Assembly: GCA_030549205.1 (NCBI GenBank)
Contig: JAUKTV010000015.1
Coordinates: 620,001 to 684,000 of the forward strand
Reading direction: 5' to 3'
From: Apiosordaria backusii
Taxonomy: Eukaryota; Ascomycota; Sordariomycetes; Sordariales; Lasiosphaeriaceae
DNA: 64,000 nucleotides
Both the position numbers and the translations under genes were made by a program. Every line of letters starts with the position of its first letter. The first letter of the stretch is position 1. The notes beneath the pieces are model-generated. The model searched no databases. It was not told the origin of the DNA and saw only the letters and a list, made by a program, of their open reading frames with translations. Positions 12,330 through 24,118 of the stretch are shown here, piece after piece.

Positions 12330-13439
12330 TCACCGATCCCCCTTCACCAACCCCTCCGTCTCCTCAATCCTCATAACATACTTCACCCCACTCGCCTTCC
12401 CCTTCTTCAAATCCTCCAACGCCTTCTGCACCCCTCCCAACCCCCCAGACACAACCTCCACCCTCTGCGGCTTGAACCACCCCTCCTCCAACCCCCTCGC
12501 AATATACCTAAAGTAAACATACCCAAAGTCCTTGTGAGCATTATGCACATCCCCCACCATCGTAATACTATGCTCCTGCCCCTCCCGCAACCCCTTCTTC
12601 TCCCCGCCAAGCACAAAAGTGACATGTCCCCCATCAGTCGATAGCACCTTGGCAATATTATCAATGCTCTCCTGCAAAGACACCGCATCAAGAACATGTC
12701 TCAACTCTCTCCCCCCAAGCGCCTTTTTGATCCCATCCACCGTAGCTTCCGGACCATCTCGGTAATCAACCACCACATCCCCCTTTGACGGGTCAATAAA
12801 CGACGCAACGTAGTCTTTACTCGACCCAGCAACACAAATCAAAGGGTGGATATTACTCCTTAGCGCAAACTGCAACCCATAAATCCCCACCGCAGACGAC
12901 GCGCCATAAATCAACAGCGGGATATCCGTTACTTTATCCTGGCTCACCTCCGGCGACCACGGTTGAGACAGCCGTAAACGATTGTAGAGCCCAATAGCGG
13001 ACGTCATGGCCGCGAGCGGCAGGGCAGCGGCTTCCTCAAAGGAGATATTGTGGGGGATGTGGAACGTGGTGTGCTGCCATGCGATGGCGTATTCGGCGTA
13101 GCTGCCGTGGGGGGTGCGCATCTCGTGGAAGGCGGCGACGCGGTCGCCGGGCTTGAACTCGTAGACATTAGCGCCGACGGTGTGGACTATGCCGGCGATG
13201 TCGTCGCCTTGGTTGGTGCGGGCGTCTTGGTCGAAGAGGTCGGGGAGCTTCCAGTCTTTTGGGTTGGTGCCGGTGACGACGACGCGGATGAGGATGTGAT
13301 TGGGGGATGGGAGGGAGGGGATGGGGGTGTTGGTTATTTCGACCTTGGGGCCTAGATTCACACATGTTAGAGGGAAGGAGTAATTATTTGAAGTTTCTGG
13401 TACAGGGAATATACCTTTGCTGACAAGTGCTTCTTTCAT
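12330..13439 (-). CDS. Medium-chain dehydrogenase/reductase (quinone oxidoreductase/enoyl reductase-like), 348 aa
   Basis: Exon 1 is 13439-13415 and exon 2 is 13351-12330. The 63-nt intron is in frame, so an unspliced reading inserts 21 residues between MKEALVSK and GPKVEI; the spliced form restores the family N-terminus. GroES-like features: NPKDWK, GDDIAG, GDRVAAFHE. The NADPH-binding Rossmann motif is GASSAVGIYGLQ, followed by DVVVDYRDG and the late motif KYVMRI. Catalytic zinc ligands of true alcohol dehydrogenases are not seen. The protein resembles stand-alone fungal NADPH-dependent MDR reductases (CipB/ToxD-like names are often used). Substrate unknown; no secondary-metabolite core gene is adjacent. 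Confidence 0.88.
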   Translation of the reverse strand: MKEALVSKGIFPVPETSNNYSFPLTCVNLGPKVEITNTPIPSLPSPNHILIRVVVTGTNPKDWKLPDLFDQDARTNQGDDIAGIVHTVGANVYEFKPGDRVAAFHEMRTPHGSYAEYAIAWQHTTFHIPHNISFEEAAALPLAAMTSAIGLYNRLRLSQPWSPEVSQDKVTDIPLLIYGASSAVGIYGLQFALRSNIHPLICVAGSSKDYVASFIDPSKGDVVVDYRDGPEATVDGIKKALGGRELRHVLDAVSLQESIDNIAKVLSTDGGHVTFVLGGEKKGLREGQEHSITMVGDVHNAHKDFGYVYFRYIARGLEEGWFKPQRVEVVSGGLGGVQKALEDLKKGKASGVKYVMRIEETEGLVKGDR

Positions 13440-14246
13440 CTCGACGGTGATATGAGATTGAGCCTGTGGTGTATATGAAGGTGTATCAACTTGCTTGTTG
13501 TGGTGATATTCTTAATTCAAGGTGTTTTCGAGGTTGAGTTAAAGTTGAACGATGAACCCCAAACTCCCAAGCAAAAATCTCGATACTACTGCGGGGAAAG
13601 ATTGATCTCTCAGTCGCGATAAGAATGACACCACACCTCAAGCTGCTGTGTCGTGCCTTAATATATGACGCGCACATGGAATGACCCAAGATCTGGGCAT
13701 CGTGGGCATTCCCACCAATACCACCCCACATGCTACCCACTGGGGCAATTGGGAGCATTGTTCTTACCCGGTTTTTACCAACAACACCCGCCTTACTAAT
13801 AGAAGTCGATTGCAACTGCAACTATCCCTGGGGGCCCCCGCAACGGAAGATCGAAACCCGATGGATTCAACGTCAAAAATCGCCTGCCAAACTCCGCGGG
13901 ACTAATAAGGTGACGCATGCCGAGGTTTTTCTCAGGTGCTTTTGTAAGCAACAAAGAACTGGATAAACCCCAACCCATGCTCACAGCAAAAGGCCGAAAC
14001 GGCACGCTTCCCCGGCCGTGCCGTCGGCATACCACGCACCTTACCACCAGTGCCGGGGACACCTGCCGATCGAGTGCCGGTACCTAACCCTCCGAACACG
14101 TGGGTTTGTCCAGATATCCAGACAATTTTTGGGGTTAACTCATCTCGAGTAGAAAACGTGGAAGTAATTCATAAAAGCATTCTCATTGCAGGACCAGAAT
14201 CGCCTCATTTGATAGAGAAACCTCGAGGATCCAAAACTTACCGTCC
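13440..14246. other. Intergenic region, no gene seen
   Basis: About 0.8 kb between the MDR promoter and the 3' end of the tyrosinase gene. Nothing recognisable. Confidence 0.35.
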
Positions 14247-15534
14247 TTACTCGTAGATAACGCAAAAAGGCCCATCAATAGAAGACTGAAGCTCCCTCAA
14301 CGGGATATCAGGCGAAACAAAACCAAACGGCACCGGTGTGTCAAGCGTGACATTGGCGCTAGGAGGGACTGTCATTCACATCATCAATCATTAGCACTAT
14401 TCCATATTCATCATCACTTCAAGACAACAACATCAAACATTGAAACTCACCATTCCCCGAAGTCCTCGTCCCCCAAACCACCCCCGTCCTCCCCTCCTGA
14501 TCCTGCCCCTGCCAAATCGCAAACACCCTATCCAGATTCGAATGATGCAAATAAAACATCGGATCCGACGGACTAGCATACGTATCCAGCTGCACCGTCC
14601 CCATCAAAAAGTGTCCCGCCCCATGCACCCCATTCCCCCCCGGCGCCCTATCCAAATTCACATTAAACCTCGCATAGCTCTCACTCTCCAGCAAAAAGCT
14701 CACATTCCTCGGCCTTAACGAATCCTGACTCAACCGCGGCGACAAGTCCCGAGTCAAACACCGGGGGTTATACCCATACCCACCGTCCGGCCCCTGCGGT
14801 GAGTACCCAATCGGTCCCAAGTTCACCTTGAATTTCTCCGGCCCCAACGGTCCAGATACGCAACCTCCCCCCGTAGCAGGCGGGAAGGTCACTGGTCTCG
14901 GCCCAGGGAGGTAGATGGTGATGGGATCGCGGTCGGGGACGTATTGCCCGTTTGACCCGAGAGAAGAAGGTGACCCGTCAAAGACGGGGTGCTGGCTCTG
15001 GTCTTGCCAGTGGAGCGTCCAGTCCCAGTAGGGCTGGGCGCCTTTGTAGCCGCATTCCTCGCGGAGGGCGGTTTCGAACAGCCAGATGAGGTAGCGGTGA
15101 TACGCCAAAAAGAAGCCGTTGGCGTGGACGAAGGGGGTGAGCTGGATGTGGGAGACGACAAAGTCGTCGAAGCGGGAGCGTGCCCCCGGGATGACGGACT
15201 GCGGGGTGATGCCTGGTTTGGCGGAGAGGCAGTAGATGGCGGAGAGGTAGGATTTGCGTTCGGGTTTGGTGAGTTTGCTCCTTGTAAACGTGTTAGCCAT
15301 TTTGTAATTTGAGTGGGAGATGGACGGGAGAACTTGCCATTCTTTGCGACGGCGGATGTTCTTCTTTGTGCAGCCTGTCTTGCGCTTTTTGACGGTGTCT
15401 TCGATGTACTTTTGGTACCTTTTTTCGAACTCGTTGATCTTCTTGGTGGCAGCTTTTTCCGGGTCGGGGCCGGGGGTTGCCAATACCAGCGAGGCGAGGG
15501 GCAGGAGCCCGGCGATGAAAGAGGAGACCTTCAT
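14247..15534 (-). CDS. Short secreted tyrosinase / catechol oxidase-like type-3 copper enzyme, 382 aa
   Basis: The exons are 15534-15338, 15280-14451 and 14368-14247. Intron 1 (57 nt) is of GC-AG type, with GCAAGT donor and GCTAAC branch site; it joins RKEW to SKLTKPERK. Intron 2 (82 nt) is GT-AG. Residues 1-19 are a signal peptide. The CuA site is seen as SHIQLTPFVHANGFF plus AYHRYLIWLFE, and the CuB site as GVHGAGHF with later MFYLHHSNLDRVFAIWQ. The C-terminus ends GPFCVIYE, the usual end of short fungal tyrosinases that lack the inhibitory C-terminal domain. The Cys-His thioether cysteine of classical tyrosinases is not visible near CuA. Expected reaction: oxidation of mono- or diphenols outside the cell; exact activity is inference. 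Confidence 0.92.
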
Positions 15535-17068
15535 GCTGGCGATGAGGAGGGTAGAAGGGAGGTGAGAGAGGTATAGAAGGGCAAGAATGGTGACGATAAA
15601 CCGAATTTATATGCCATCTTGACATGCGGTTCGTACTCCGTTGGGATAGCTTAACCACCTGTTGGTGATAGTCTTCAGTCCCCCCAGCCCCTGTACCTGT
15701 CATGTATGTCAGTACTCTTGGCTACCGTGCCACCACCACACTCACGCAGCTCAGCGGCGCCGGCATCATTCCGGCAGCGTTGTGTAGTGTGAAGAAAATT
15801 CCATGATAGGACAAAAAGGCGTTAAGTGCTGACGCCAGCTGACAGGGGCAAGACGTATGCCACATGGGGATCCTGAGCTATTGGCAAGCTGCAGCAAGGT
15901 CTGTCCAAAGGTAGACTCAGGGTACTGCAGCCTTGCGGCCTACTATTCCTAGTTTATCTCGTGCCTTTACGGACTCCGGTAGTCATCATGGCACTATCTC
16001 CGGACATGTGTTCGAGAAGGACGCCTTGACGAACCTTGGCAATACACCTGCCCTCAGGGGAATTGTTGTTAGTTTGGCCAGGGTCATTTTCTAGCATCTT
16101 CCACCAAATAACCCCTTGTCCCACTAACAATAAATACCGTGGAATAGGTGTATGTACAGGGCGCAGCGAACCTGGAATCCTTTTCGTGGCGTTTTCTCGG
16201 TCCTGTAGGTCCCCAAAGAGCGGTTTCGATTTCGCACTCCTTAACAAACACCCCTACTTGCTACTTGCATGCTTTACAGTGCCATTATTGGTTTCAAGGT
16301 CCAACAGGAGAAGACAGGTGCACTTGCATACGACTCATCCCTTCTCCCAACCATTCAACGAATTCACTGAAAGCCCATCATGATCCCATCACCTTCCGAA
16401 TTCTTTCCGAAAGTCTAACCAACTCTCTGAGGTTCGTGCTTCGGCCTATCCGAAGGCCTGCTCGGGGAATAGTGGCATGCTTCCTAGTGGAAGCTGTGCT
16501 CGGCCCGGAATGTGGGAGAGCTGCCGAGTGTATCACACAAACCACACCACGGCGCAACAAACTATCGGTTATCCTGCAGCGGCAGGTACCTATCTCGCCG
16601 CATGTGGTGAACATGAATGGAAAGGTCCCCGAGTTGCGCAACAAGCACGCAACTGTTAATTCTTGAACTCCCATCTTTCAACCTTAGAACCCTCAATGTC
16701 CATCTTCTCAACAAAAGTTCAAGCTAAATCCGAAGAGAAGGAGCTTACTCCGACGGCGACACCCACTAAGCTTGCAAAGCCGTGCCTTGCCGCCTCCCGA
16801 CAGGCGCCGCACGGCAGTCTAGACTCCCGAATGGACGCATTACACATGGGTTTGACATTGACAGTTGAGCACAGCCTGGTACCGTGCCGCCACACAAATC
16901 CATTCACTGCACGACAGTTACATTACACGGCAGTAGACAATACCGGCTACTCGTCCCGAGCCGCGCGCTCTATTCTTCGGTCGTACCAAGCCCAAATTTC
17001 AATTTCCAAGTAGAAAAACCACAGCATAAATCCAAACGTCCATCAAATCCCACCATTGCACTCCCATA
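15535..17068. other. Intergenic region, 1.5 kb
   Basis: It holds the promoter of the tyrosinase gene at its left and the 3' end of the next minus-strand gene at its right. The open frames between 16036 and 17013 lack start context, splice logic and protein-like composition. Confidence 0.4.
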
Positions 17069-17943
17069 TCACTCCTCGTAAACAGGCTCCCCCTCCGCAG
17101 CATCAACCCCCTCCCTGACAACCCTCTCCACCGCCTCATCCACATCCTCCTCCCCATCCAACAAATCAATCCAACTATTCCTCACCCCCTCCTTAGCAAG
17201 CAACTTATCCGCCACAACCGCCACCGTCTCCCTGCCCACATCCCCCCTCGACCCCTTCGTCTTCCCCAGCTCAACCTTCCCCGCCGGCTCCAGCGTCAGC
17301 GTCCCCGGGCGAAGGTTAATCCCAACTAAGCTCTTACTCCCCCTCGAAACGCGATACAGTTCCTCATCAGCAGCGATCTTTGCCTTGTAGTACGTAGGCA
17401 GCACCTCATTGTTGACATGCTCGGCAGCTTTCCACTCTTCATCTGACCACCAGGAGGGCTTGGCCCTGCGAGAGGCGAGGTACGAGACCATCAGAAACCT
17501 AGTGATTGACGGGATAGAAGCCGAGGCGTGGATGAAATGGATGGCGGCGTCGCGGTCGATGGCGTAGGTCTTCCCATCTGTCAACCTCATCTCACTCCCA
17601 GCATACAGTGTAAAAGAAAAGGTGAACTCACCCTCTCCGGCCCCCCCTTCCCACCAGCCCCAGCACTCCAAACAACATAATCCACCCCCTTTCCACCGTC
17701 CTTCCCAGCATCCTCAATAACCCTCCTCGCGTCCCCCTCCGACTTGACATCCTCCAAGCTCCGCACAAGAACGTTCAATTTTCCTTTAATATCACCCCCC
17801 TGACCCAGCTTCTTAATCGTGGGGACTTGCTCCTGAGTACGGATAACGCTCGTCACTGTCCAGGCGCGCTTGAGAAGCAAAGGGGTGAGGAGCTGGGCTA
17901 CTTTGCCGTGGCCGCCTAGGAGGAGGACGTGGTGGTGGGACAT
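17069..17943 (-). CDS. Atypical SDR / NAD(P)-binding protein, 270 aa
   Basis: Exon 1 is 17943-17632 and exon 2 is 17569-17069. The 62-nt intron (GTGAGT donor, TTGAC branch site, AAG acceptor) is phase 0 and joins GGPER to TYAIDRDAA. The ATG at 17943 is chosen because MSHHHVLLLGGHGKVAQLL begins the Rossmann fold directly; the same frame is open to 18144 but that part is compositionally like a leader. The nucleotide-binding motif is GGHGKVA. VDYVVWSAGAGG, then DRDAAIHFI, SYLASRR and YYKAKIAADEEL follow the pattern of NAD(P)H-binding atypical SDRs (YwnB/HIM1-like). The substrate cannot be told. Confidence 0.85.
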
Positions 17944-18498
17944 CTTGGCGATATTCTGGACGAGGTAATTGATTAGGGTTGATGGGTTGGGCATTCGGAT
18001 TTGGGTGAATGGAACTGTGGTTAGGAAGAGAATAGTAAGAGGAACTGTGGTTAAAAAGAGATAGTAAGATGACGAGACAAAGTAAAAAGAGGGAGAGACT
18101 GCCGCTGACAAACTGAGATGGTGAGTGATGATGGATTGCATCATCGGATGAACTTGGTGGGGAACCCGCTGAGAGACAACTGCATGCCCCGCACTCCCGC
18201 GCCGAGCATGTGGTGTAAGTCAGTGTTTGCTACATCCTCACACAGTAGTACTCTCAAAAGATTAACCATAGCACGGCATTGTCACTGAGAAAGCATTAAA
18301 GAATAATAATTGTACCCATGCAACCAGTCAATTCACAAGTTACTAGCTGAGCTATCATTAACACCACTCCAACCCCAAAAGACGCCAACAATAAAAGGTA
18401 AAAAGAAATGATCATATCAATCATCATATTCTCACAAGAAACAACTCCCCTTTTTCTTACACATCCCCCCCTTCCAACTTCAGTCTCTGTTAAAAGAC
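17944..18498. other. Intergenic region with a short imperfect direct repeat
   Basis: At about 18008-18070 a unit of roughly 35 bases (GGAACTGTGGTTA followed by AAGAGA and ATAGTAAG) is present twice with small changes. It lies in the leader of the SDR gene. No gene is seen in the rest. Confidence 0.4.
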
Positions 18499-19689
18499 TT
18501 AAACAGTAACATCAACATCAGGGAACCCCAAAAGGGTGTTCCACGCAACAGCGGTGCTGGCATCCCTGGTGCCCAGAGCCTGGATCTGAGCCTTGGCGTC
18601 CTGGCAGGCGTCCTTGGCGGCCTGGTTGGCGCCGCAGATGTTGGTGAGCTCGTCGCAGATGCGGTTGGTGATGATGTTGGGGTTGAGGGCCTCACCCTGG
18701 CGGGCAAGAATAGCGGGGTCGATGGCGTTGAAGGTGAACTCGGTGGCGGCGCGGCCGTTGCGGCCGGGGAGGAAGTTCATGGTGGGGACGCAGGAGCCAA
18801 AGTCGAGGGCCGCGTTGTTGCCGCCGTTGTTGCCACCGGCGTTGTTGTTGTTGCCACCGTTGTTGCCGCCAGCGTTGTTGTTGTTGCCGCCAGCGTTGTT
18901 GTTGTTGCCGCCATTGTTGTTGTTGTTGTTGTTGTTACCGTTGCCGGCAGCGGGGGCGGCGGTGGGCTGGGCCACGATCACGGTGGTGAGGGTGCGAGGA
19001 GCACCGCAGTTGACGGCACCGCCGTTGTTGCCGGCGTTGTTGCCGCCGGCGTTGTTGTTGCCGCCGGCGTTGTTGTTGCCGCCGGCGTTGTTGTTGTTGC
19101 CGGCGTTGTTGCCACCATTGTTATTGTTGTTGTTTCCACCGTTGTTGTTGTTGTTACCACCAGCGGGAGGAGCAACGTTGGCGCCGTCAAGACCCTGAGC
19201 AGTGAAGTCGGTAAAGCCCTGGGCAGTGGTGATGTCGGCAACAGACTGGCCGTTGGCGTTGAAAGGGGTGTTCAACGACTGAGCAGAGCGGGCGTTCTGC
19301 TCAGCGGCACCGGGAACAGCGGGGTCGACGAGAGGAATGATACCGCGGAGGGCCTCAGTGGCGGGGAGGCCGGCATCCGAGCAGATGCTGGGGATGGAGA
19401 CGGCGAAGGGGTTGAAGTTCTTCTCAGCTTGGACGAGGAGCTTGGCAGCGTTGATGACGGCCTCATCAGTACCGAGGTCCTGGACGATCTGGTCGGCAAG
19501 CTGGAGCTTGGCGCAGGCGTTGGCACCGGCGAGAAGAACACCGGGAGTCTGACCGGCCAAGGTGCCGGCAGCACCGGGGTTGCCAAAGGCACCGAGAGCC
19601 TGGACGGCGCCCTGGACAGCACCTTCCTGGCCGAAGCGAGCCTCGACAACGGCCAGCATGAGGGCGATGATAGCAGCCTTGGAATGCAT
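18499..19689 (-). CDS. Secreted Asn/Gly-repeat protein, 396 aa
   Basis: Single exon. Residues 1-17 are a signal peptide (MHSKAAIIALMLAVVEA). A conserved N-terminal domain (about 18-175) contains two cysteines and an Ala/Leu/Val-rich helical pattern. About 175-300 are two blocks of GGNNNN/AGGNN repeats, split by a short island with a cysteine (GAVNCGAPRTLTTVIVAQ). The C-terminal domain (about 300-396) has four cysteines (GSCVPTMNF, RICDELTNICG, DACQDAK). The layout suggests an extracellular or cell-wall-associated structural protein with a flexible repeat spacer, and I recall close relatives in Sordariales without known function. No GPI signal is seen. The long upstream region fits a strongly regulated gene. 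Confidence 0.88.
   Translation of the reverse strand: MHSKAAIIALMLAVVEARFGQEGAVQGAVQALGAFGNPGAAGTLAGQTPGVLLAGANACAKLQLADQIVQDLGTDEAVINAAKLLVQAEKNFNPFAVSIPSICSDAGLPATEALRGIIPLVDPAVPGAAEQNARSAQSLNTPFNANGQSVADITTAQGFTDFTAQGLDGANVAPPAGGNNNNNGGNNNNNNGGNNAGNNNNAGGNNNAGGNNNAGGNNAGNNGGAVNCGAPRTLTTVIVAQPTAAPAAGNGNNNNNNNNGGNNNNAGGNNNNAGGNNGGNNNNAGGNNGGNNAALDFGSCVPTMNFLPGRNGRAATEFTFNAIDPAILARQGEALNPNIITNRICDELTNICGANQAAKDACQDAKAQIQALGTRDASTAVAWNTLLGFPDVDVTV
18800..19165 (-). repeat. In-frame GGN/AAC codon repeat tracts
   Basis: Two tracts of trinucleotide-based repeats (18810-18945 and 19020-19165) code for Gly-Gly-Asn(n) and Ala-Gly-Gly-Asn-Asn units inside the secreted protein. Such tracts commonly vary in length between strains; variability here is inference. 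The opposite strand is open for 201 codons only because of this repeat. Confidence 0.8.
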
Positions 19690-22191
19690 GGTGATGACAA
19701 ACAGAAGTTATCGCACTAAAACTTGTTTTGATAGGGTGGAAGCGGAATAAAAGACCGACCGAGCGGTTGAAAGAAGGTGTAAATGCCGAAAGAGCGGAAC
19801 GAAACGAAGAGTTCACAGAACTGAAAAGACTGGAGAAAACAAGAAAGAGAGCGAATAACTTGCTGAATGGAATGGGGAAAGAAAGGGAAGAGACAAAACG
19901 GATGGGAATGTGAGGTTATATAAACGAGAGACTCCTATCGTTCGACACCTTGGCGTCACCCCCCAAGACGGGATGGCACCAGCCAGGGCCAGGGAAAGGA
20001 GAGTGAACGTGCCCCCTAATGGCGATCATACTGGCACTTGGTTGGGGATTCGGTAGTCTAGCATGATGGGGAACTGGCGACGACGAGGCCCAAAATGGGA
20101 TGGTCGAACCGTGCTCCATCTCGAAGGGGACGTCGCTTGTGTCGCAGGACGGCGGCGGTTGAGGTGAAGTGTGCTCACCCCTGCCCAAAGCCAAGAGCCT
20201 CCTTGAGCCTCCTTGGCTTTGGGGGCCCCGGCGGCCAGGTCACACCGTTGCTTAGATCCCCGGCAGGTACCGTGCCCCTGGGCGTCTGAAGTCGGTGTTG
20301 GGATCAGGATTATCGGGATCCGAGGTGAGGGTTAGGATTAAGGGTGCTGGCAGAATCTAGCCCGCTCCACATTTGATGTCGTTACCGGCCGTTGACGATC
20401 AAAGTTGAGATGGTAGACTCATCGTATTCGAACCGACATCTGTTTCTGGAGATTGTCGTTAAGACAATGGCAGGTCATCCTATTGCCCTTCTCAGGTATC
20501 CCACCGTCAGTCGTTAAGCGAGCTCTGTGGCGGTCACTAAGATGGCCAATTCCGTCGGCCTTGATGCTCCCGGGCGCTTACTACCACGAACACAGTGACG
20601 AAATACAGGAATTGAGGTTTCAAGAAAGCTCCTTTGAACGCTGAATGGTGCCAAAACTCAGAAAAATGTTGCTGGAGCTAGCGCCTGCGTGTTTCCTGTC
20701 ACTGAAGAAACACAATCGCTTGTTAAGGAGGTGCTGTCCCGTGGTGGAGCTTGTTTCTTCCTCCTTGGGGTGGATCACCGTTGACGTCGCACCAGTTTCA
20801 ATTTGGCGGTGGTTGGTGCGCTGCTCAGCCGTTGCGGTTCGCAAATGATCCTCGAAACGGGCGTTCAGAACCTGGCTGGCCCCATAGTGGATGACAAATG
20901 TAAACGAGATGGCCGATGGCAATGTGCACGATCTTCTTTTGGCCAGGGTTTTGACCAGAGTTCGAGGTTCAGGTTCAGGTTGGTGGTGAATCCAAGTTTT
21001 GACGTCGTCTTCCTCAGCGGGGCCCTGTCAAACTGCCCGTGGAGGTGGCTTGGGGTCGAGACCACAGCGCGAAGATCTGAGTGACGGCGTCATCAAGGTG
21101 CCCTCATCGGGCTTTGGTCATCAGATCTGGTCCTGACTTCTGACGATGCTTAAACTTGGTTGTCTTGGATGCAAAGCAATACAAATTACAGGCTTCCTTC
21201 GTGATGCCTACTATCATCCCGCTGTTGAGGATTTTCGAGGTTCAATGATGGCACGACGAGTGACGGTGAGCACGCTGGAGGTTCGGGCGGTGGAGCGCTA
21301 AGCTTCTAGAATTCGGTTCGGATGGCGCTCGCTACGGTTCCGCCCTGGCGATCTGGACCCCTGTCAGCCACTCAAGCGATGCGCTAGAGCCGGTCGGCTC
21401 GGATCAAACAAGCTGCCCCTGGGTTGTGAGACACACTCGAGACGTCATGCCAAACCCTCAACTTCAGCAATGCCATCACCAAATCGACAAAGCCACCCGG
21501 AATCTCGCGCCGATGAGCCTTTCTATCTTATCTCCAAAGCGATCAGATCTACAATCATGAAAGCTTGGCTGTAGCCCGTCCCATCTTGTTGACGATTCAT
21601 GGCAGTTCATCTGATCTTTCGATCTTGATGACATGCCAGATACCTAGGTAGAACTCGGCATGCTTAGATGTTACTCTCATACTAACGCGTTCTCTTTTAT
21701 GCTAACATGCCTAGCACTCAGCTATTACAAACTAATACTGCTTCTATAATGATGTTCTAGATTTCATCTCAGCTGCAAAGCAGGGTAACTCGACCATCTG
21801 TGTTTGTACAACAGTCTCAGACCCAGCACTTTTCTGATCTGCGAACATGGCATCCGAGCTTCTCATGTCTGAAACCAAGACAGTTTAGCCAAAAGTTATG
21901 ATCGAATATTCAATCCCGTCATCATGTTACCTGGGTGCCTTCCTTGATCGAGATATTCATATGATGGCCCATGCGAGATGCATGGTGGATCATATTCGGG
22001 TTAGACATCGTTATTTCGATATCATACTTTTCGAAGATACTCGTCACTTATTCAGTCCAATGCCGACCACTCATCCTCCACATCACAGCTTTTCCCAGCC
22101 CAACAATCCAAACTTCAACTGGCTAACCCACGGCATATGATAATACCTGGGATCTTTCTGTAAAATCAGTCAATATCAGCAATCATTCCAA
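19690..22191. other. Intergenic region, 2.5 kb
   Basis: Upstream region of the secreted repeat protein on its left. No coding region is supported on either strand; the open frames (for example 20803-21084 and 21898-22140) show no conserved feature. A CCTAGGTA palindrome core lies near 21645. Confidence 0.4.
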
Positions 22192-23390
22192 TCATACAAA
22201 ACCATCCAAAGAAACAAAACCTACCAAATTACTCTTCACCCTCTCCAGCACCTCCAATCCCTCCTCCACAACCCCCCCATTCCCTTCCTTTCCCTCCACC
22301 TGCCCCTCCCCAACAGGCACAACCCCCTCCACAGCAAAATACCTCCTATCAAACCCCTCAAACTCCCTTCTCTTCCCCCACCCCTCAACCCTCCTCCACC
22401 CTCCTCCATCAGGTAAATCAACCACCACCCAAACCTCCTCCAACCTCCCAAACCTCTCCACCAACCTCCCCACACACCTACTGCAAAACCCCGGCCTGCC
22501 CCCCCCTCTCATTCCCATCCAGCCGGTCGGACATCTTCGATCATGCTGAAACGGTCCCGGAGAAGGCAGCTCCCACCCGGTGTCATACCTCACCGCGAAC
22601 TTCCTCGCCGCAGTAAAAATGAAATGATTCCCGTCTGTGTAATCGAGCATTTTGCGGACTTCGTCACAGGTGGCGGTGGCAGGGGTTAGGCAGACCAAAT
22701 CCCGGTGGAGGTCCAGGGAGAGGTTGACTGATTTTGACGCGGGAACAAAGGACGACTTCCATGAGGGTGGGGGGAGGGTTTGGAGGATGGTTCTTTCAGA
22801 GTTGAATGGGGAGGAGGAGTTGTTGCGGAGGATGGCTGCGCGGGAGGCGCGGCAGGTTATTAGTAAGTTGGCGAGGTTGAGAGCAAAAGAGTCCCGGGTG
22901 GGGATGAGATCTAGGTCGTTGGATAGCCAGGGAGTTGAAAGCTGGAAGGGGGTGATGAAGGGAGGGGGGTGCCAGGTGGGAGGTGGAGTAACGTAGGTTG
23001 GAGGAGGAAGTGTATCCCCGGACGGGAGGTTGGTGATGAAAACAGCCAAGCGGCGTGGTCCCAGATTAGGTTTTGGATTTCGCCTGGGAAGAGGGAGAAT
23101 TGGGGGAATTGAGGGGGTGATGGTGGTGGTGGTGATCCGGTAGTTCCGGGGGAGGATGATGCTGACGACGACGATGATGATGATGGTGGTGACAAAAAGG
23201 GTGGTGAGGATGGCGGTGTGGTTGGGTCATGGTATTTGGGGGGATTGAAATCTGGGCTTTCGAGGCGACGGATTTCCATGATGCGGGTTAATCTCTCATG
23301 ATTTATGGTCTGGTGGGTGATAGATGACAATGTGTTGTGTATATCAAGGGATGAAAATTCGTCCTGGATGATATCCATGAGCAAAGACAT
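22192..23390 (-). CDS. 2EXR-domain protein with an apparent frameshift
   Basis: Two overlapping frames make up the gene. The upstream frame starts at 23390 (or 23279) and has a Pro/Ser-rich N-terminus, then FSLFPGEIQNLIWDHAA, the opening of a 2EXR domain (F-x-LPxEIRxxIW). The rest of the domain (LAVFITN, then LLITCRASRAAILRN) continues in a different frame from about 23055 to the stop at 22192. No GT-AG intron that restores phase was found between them, so a one-base loss near 23041-23062 is the simplest reading. It may be a pseudogene, a sequencing error or a missed unusual intron. 2EXR proteins are abundant in filamentous ascomycetes and functionally unassigned. Confidence 0.55.
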
Positions 23391-24118
23391 GGCTATGCTG
23401 ATTTGTTATCAGGTTGGCACTTCACGGCGAGCACGGCGGTTCGTGATTGGCTGGTTTGCAGATGACGAGAGATGATCGCTCCCGAGCAGGTGATATGAGC
23501 AAGTGCGACACATTTTAGGTTGGAAGTGACAATTTGGTATTTTTTTCTTCTTTTTTGGATTAAACGGGTCAGGTGTCTGTGTGTGTGAGAACAAAGAAAT
23601 ATTGTGTCAATGGCCTCTCATTATGACCACAATGCAGAGCCCTGACTCGAGGTTTGCATCAATGAAAGACTGTACGTCGAATTGTTCTCCGCATGGTGCT
23701 CTGACCCTCGATTAACAATTAGCTTTCGATATATGGGCACCCTTTTTATTCAGTCAGGGCATCATGAATGTTTTCAACCCGGACGAGTGAGGTGCACACC
23801 CCCGTACTAGGCAGAAAGTCTACTTCAAGTGAACCTACAGTTACAATGGCAGGATATTTGATGCATGACCTGGAATCTCACAAGTATGTTTTCTGAAGCT
23901 CTCGTCATAATTTGATTCTATTCCCCTATGTTGCAAAGTCAAGCTGGAAGTGGCTTGCATGTTCCAAGTAAATGCAGTCAGGTGGCCTTTAGACTTTCTC
24001 ATGAACAAAACCTTGCTATCCAGCAAGTATCTATACCTTAAGATATTCATCCAAGAATAAAGTCTCTCACAACTGCTTTCTACTAACCTGCGAGCAAGGA
24101 ATTCTACAGTCAGCAACC
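23391..24118. other. Intergenic region, no gene seen
   Basis: About 0.7 kb between divergent genes; it should hold both promoters. No other feature was found. Confidence 0.35.

Noticed and set aside
16036..17013. Several overlapping + strand frames
   Set aside because: Frames are short, mutually overlapping and featureless; no conserved motif.
18593..19198. 201-codon + strand open frame rich in Leu and Pro
   Set aside because: It is the mirror of the Gly/Asn repeat tract of the minus-strand secreted protein; absence of stops is due to the repeat.
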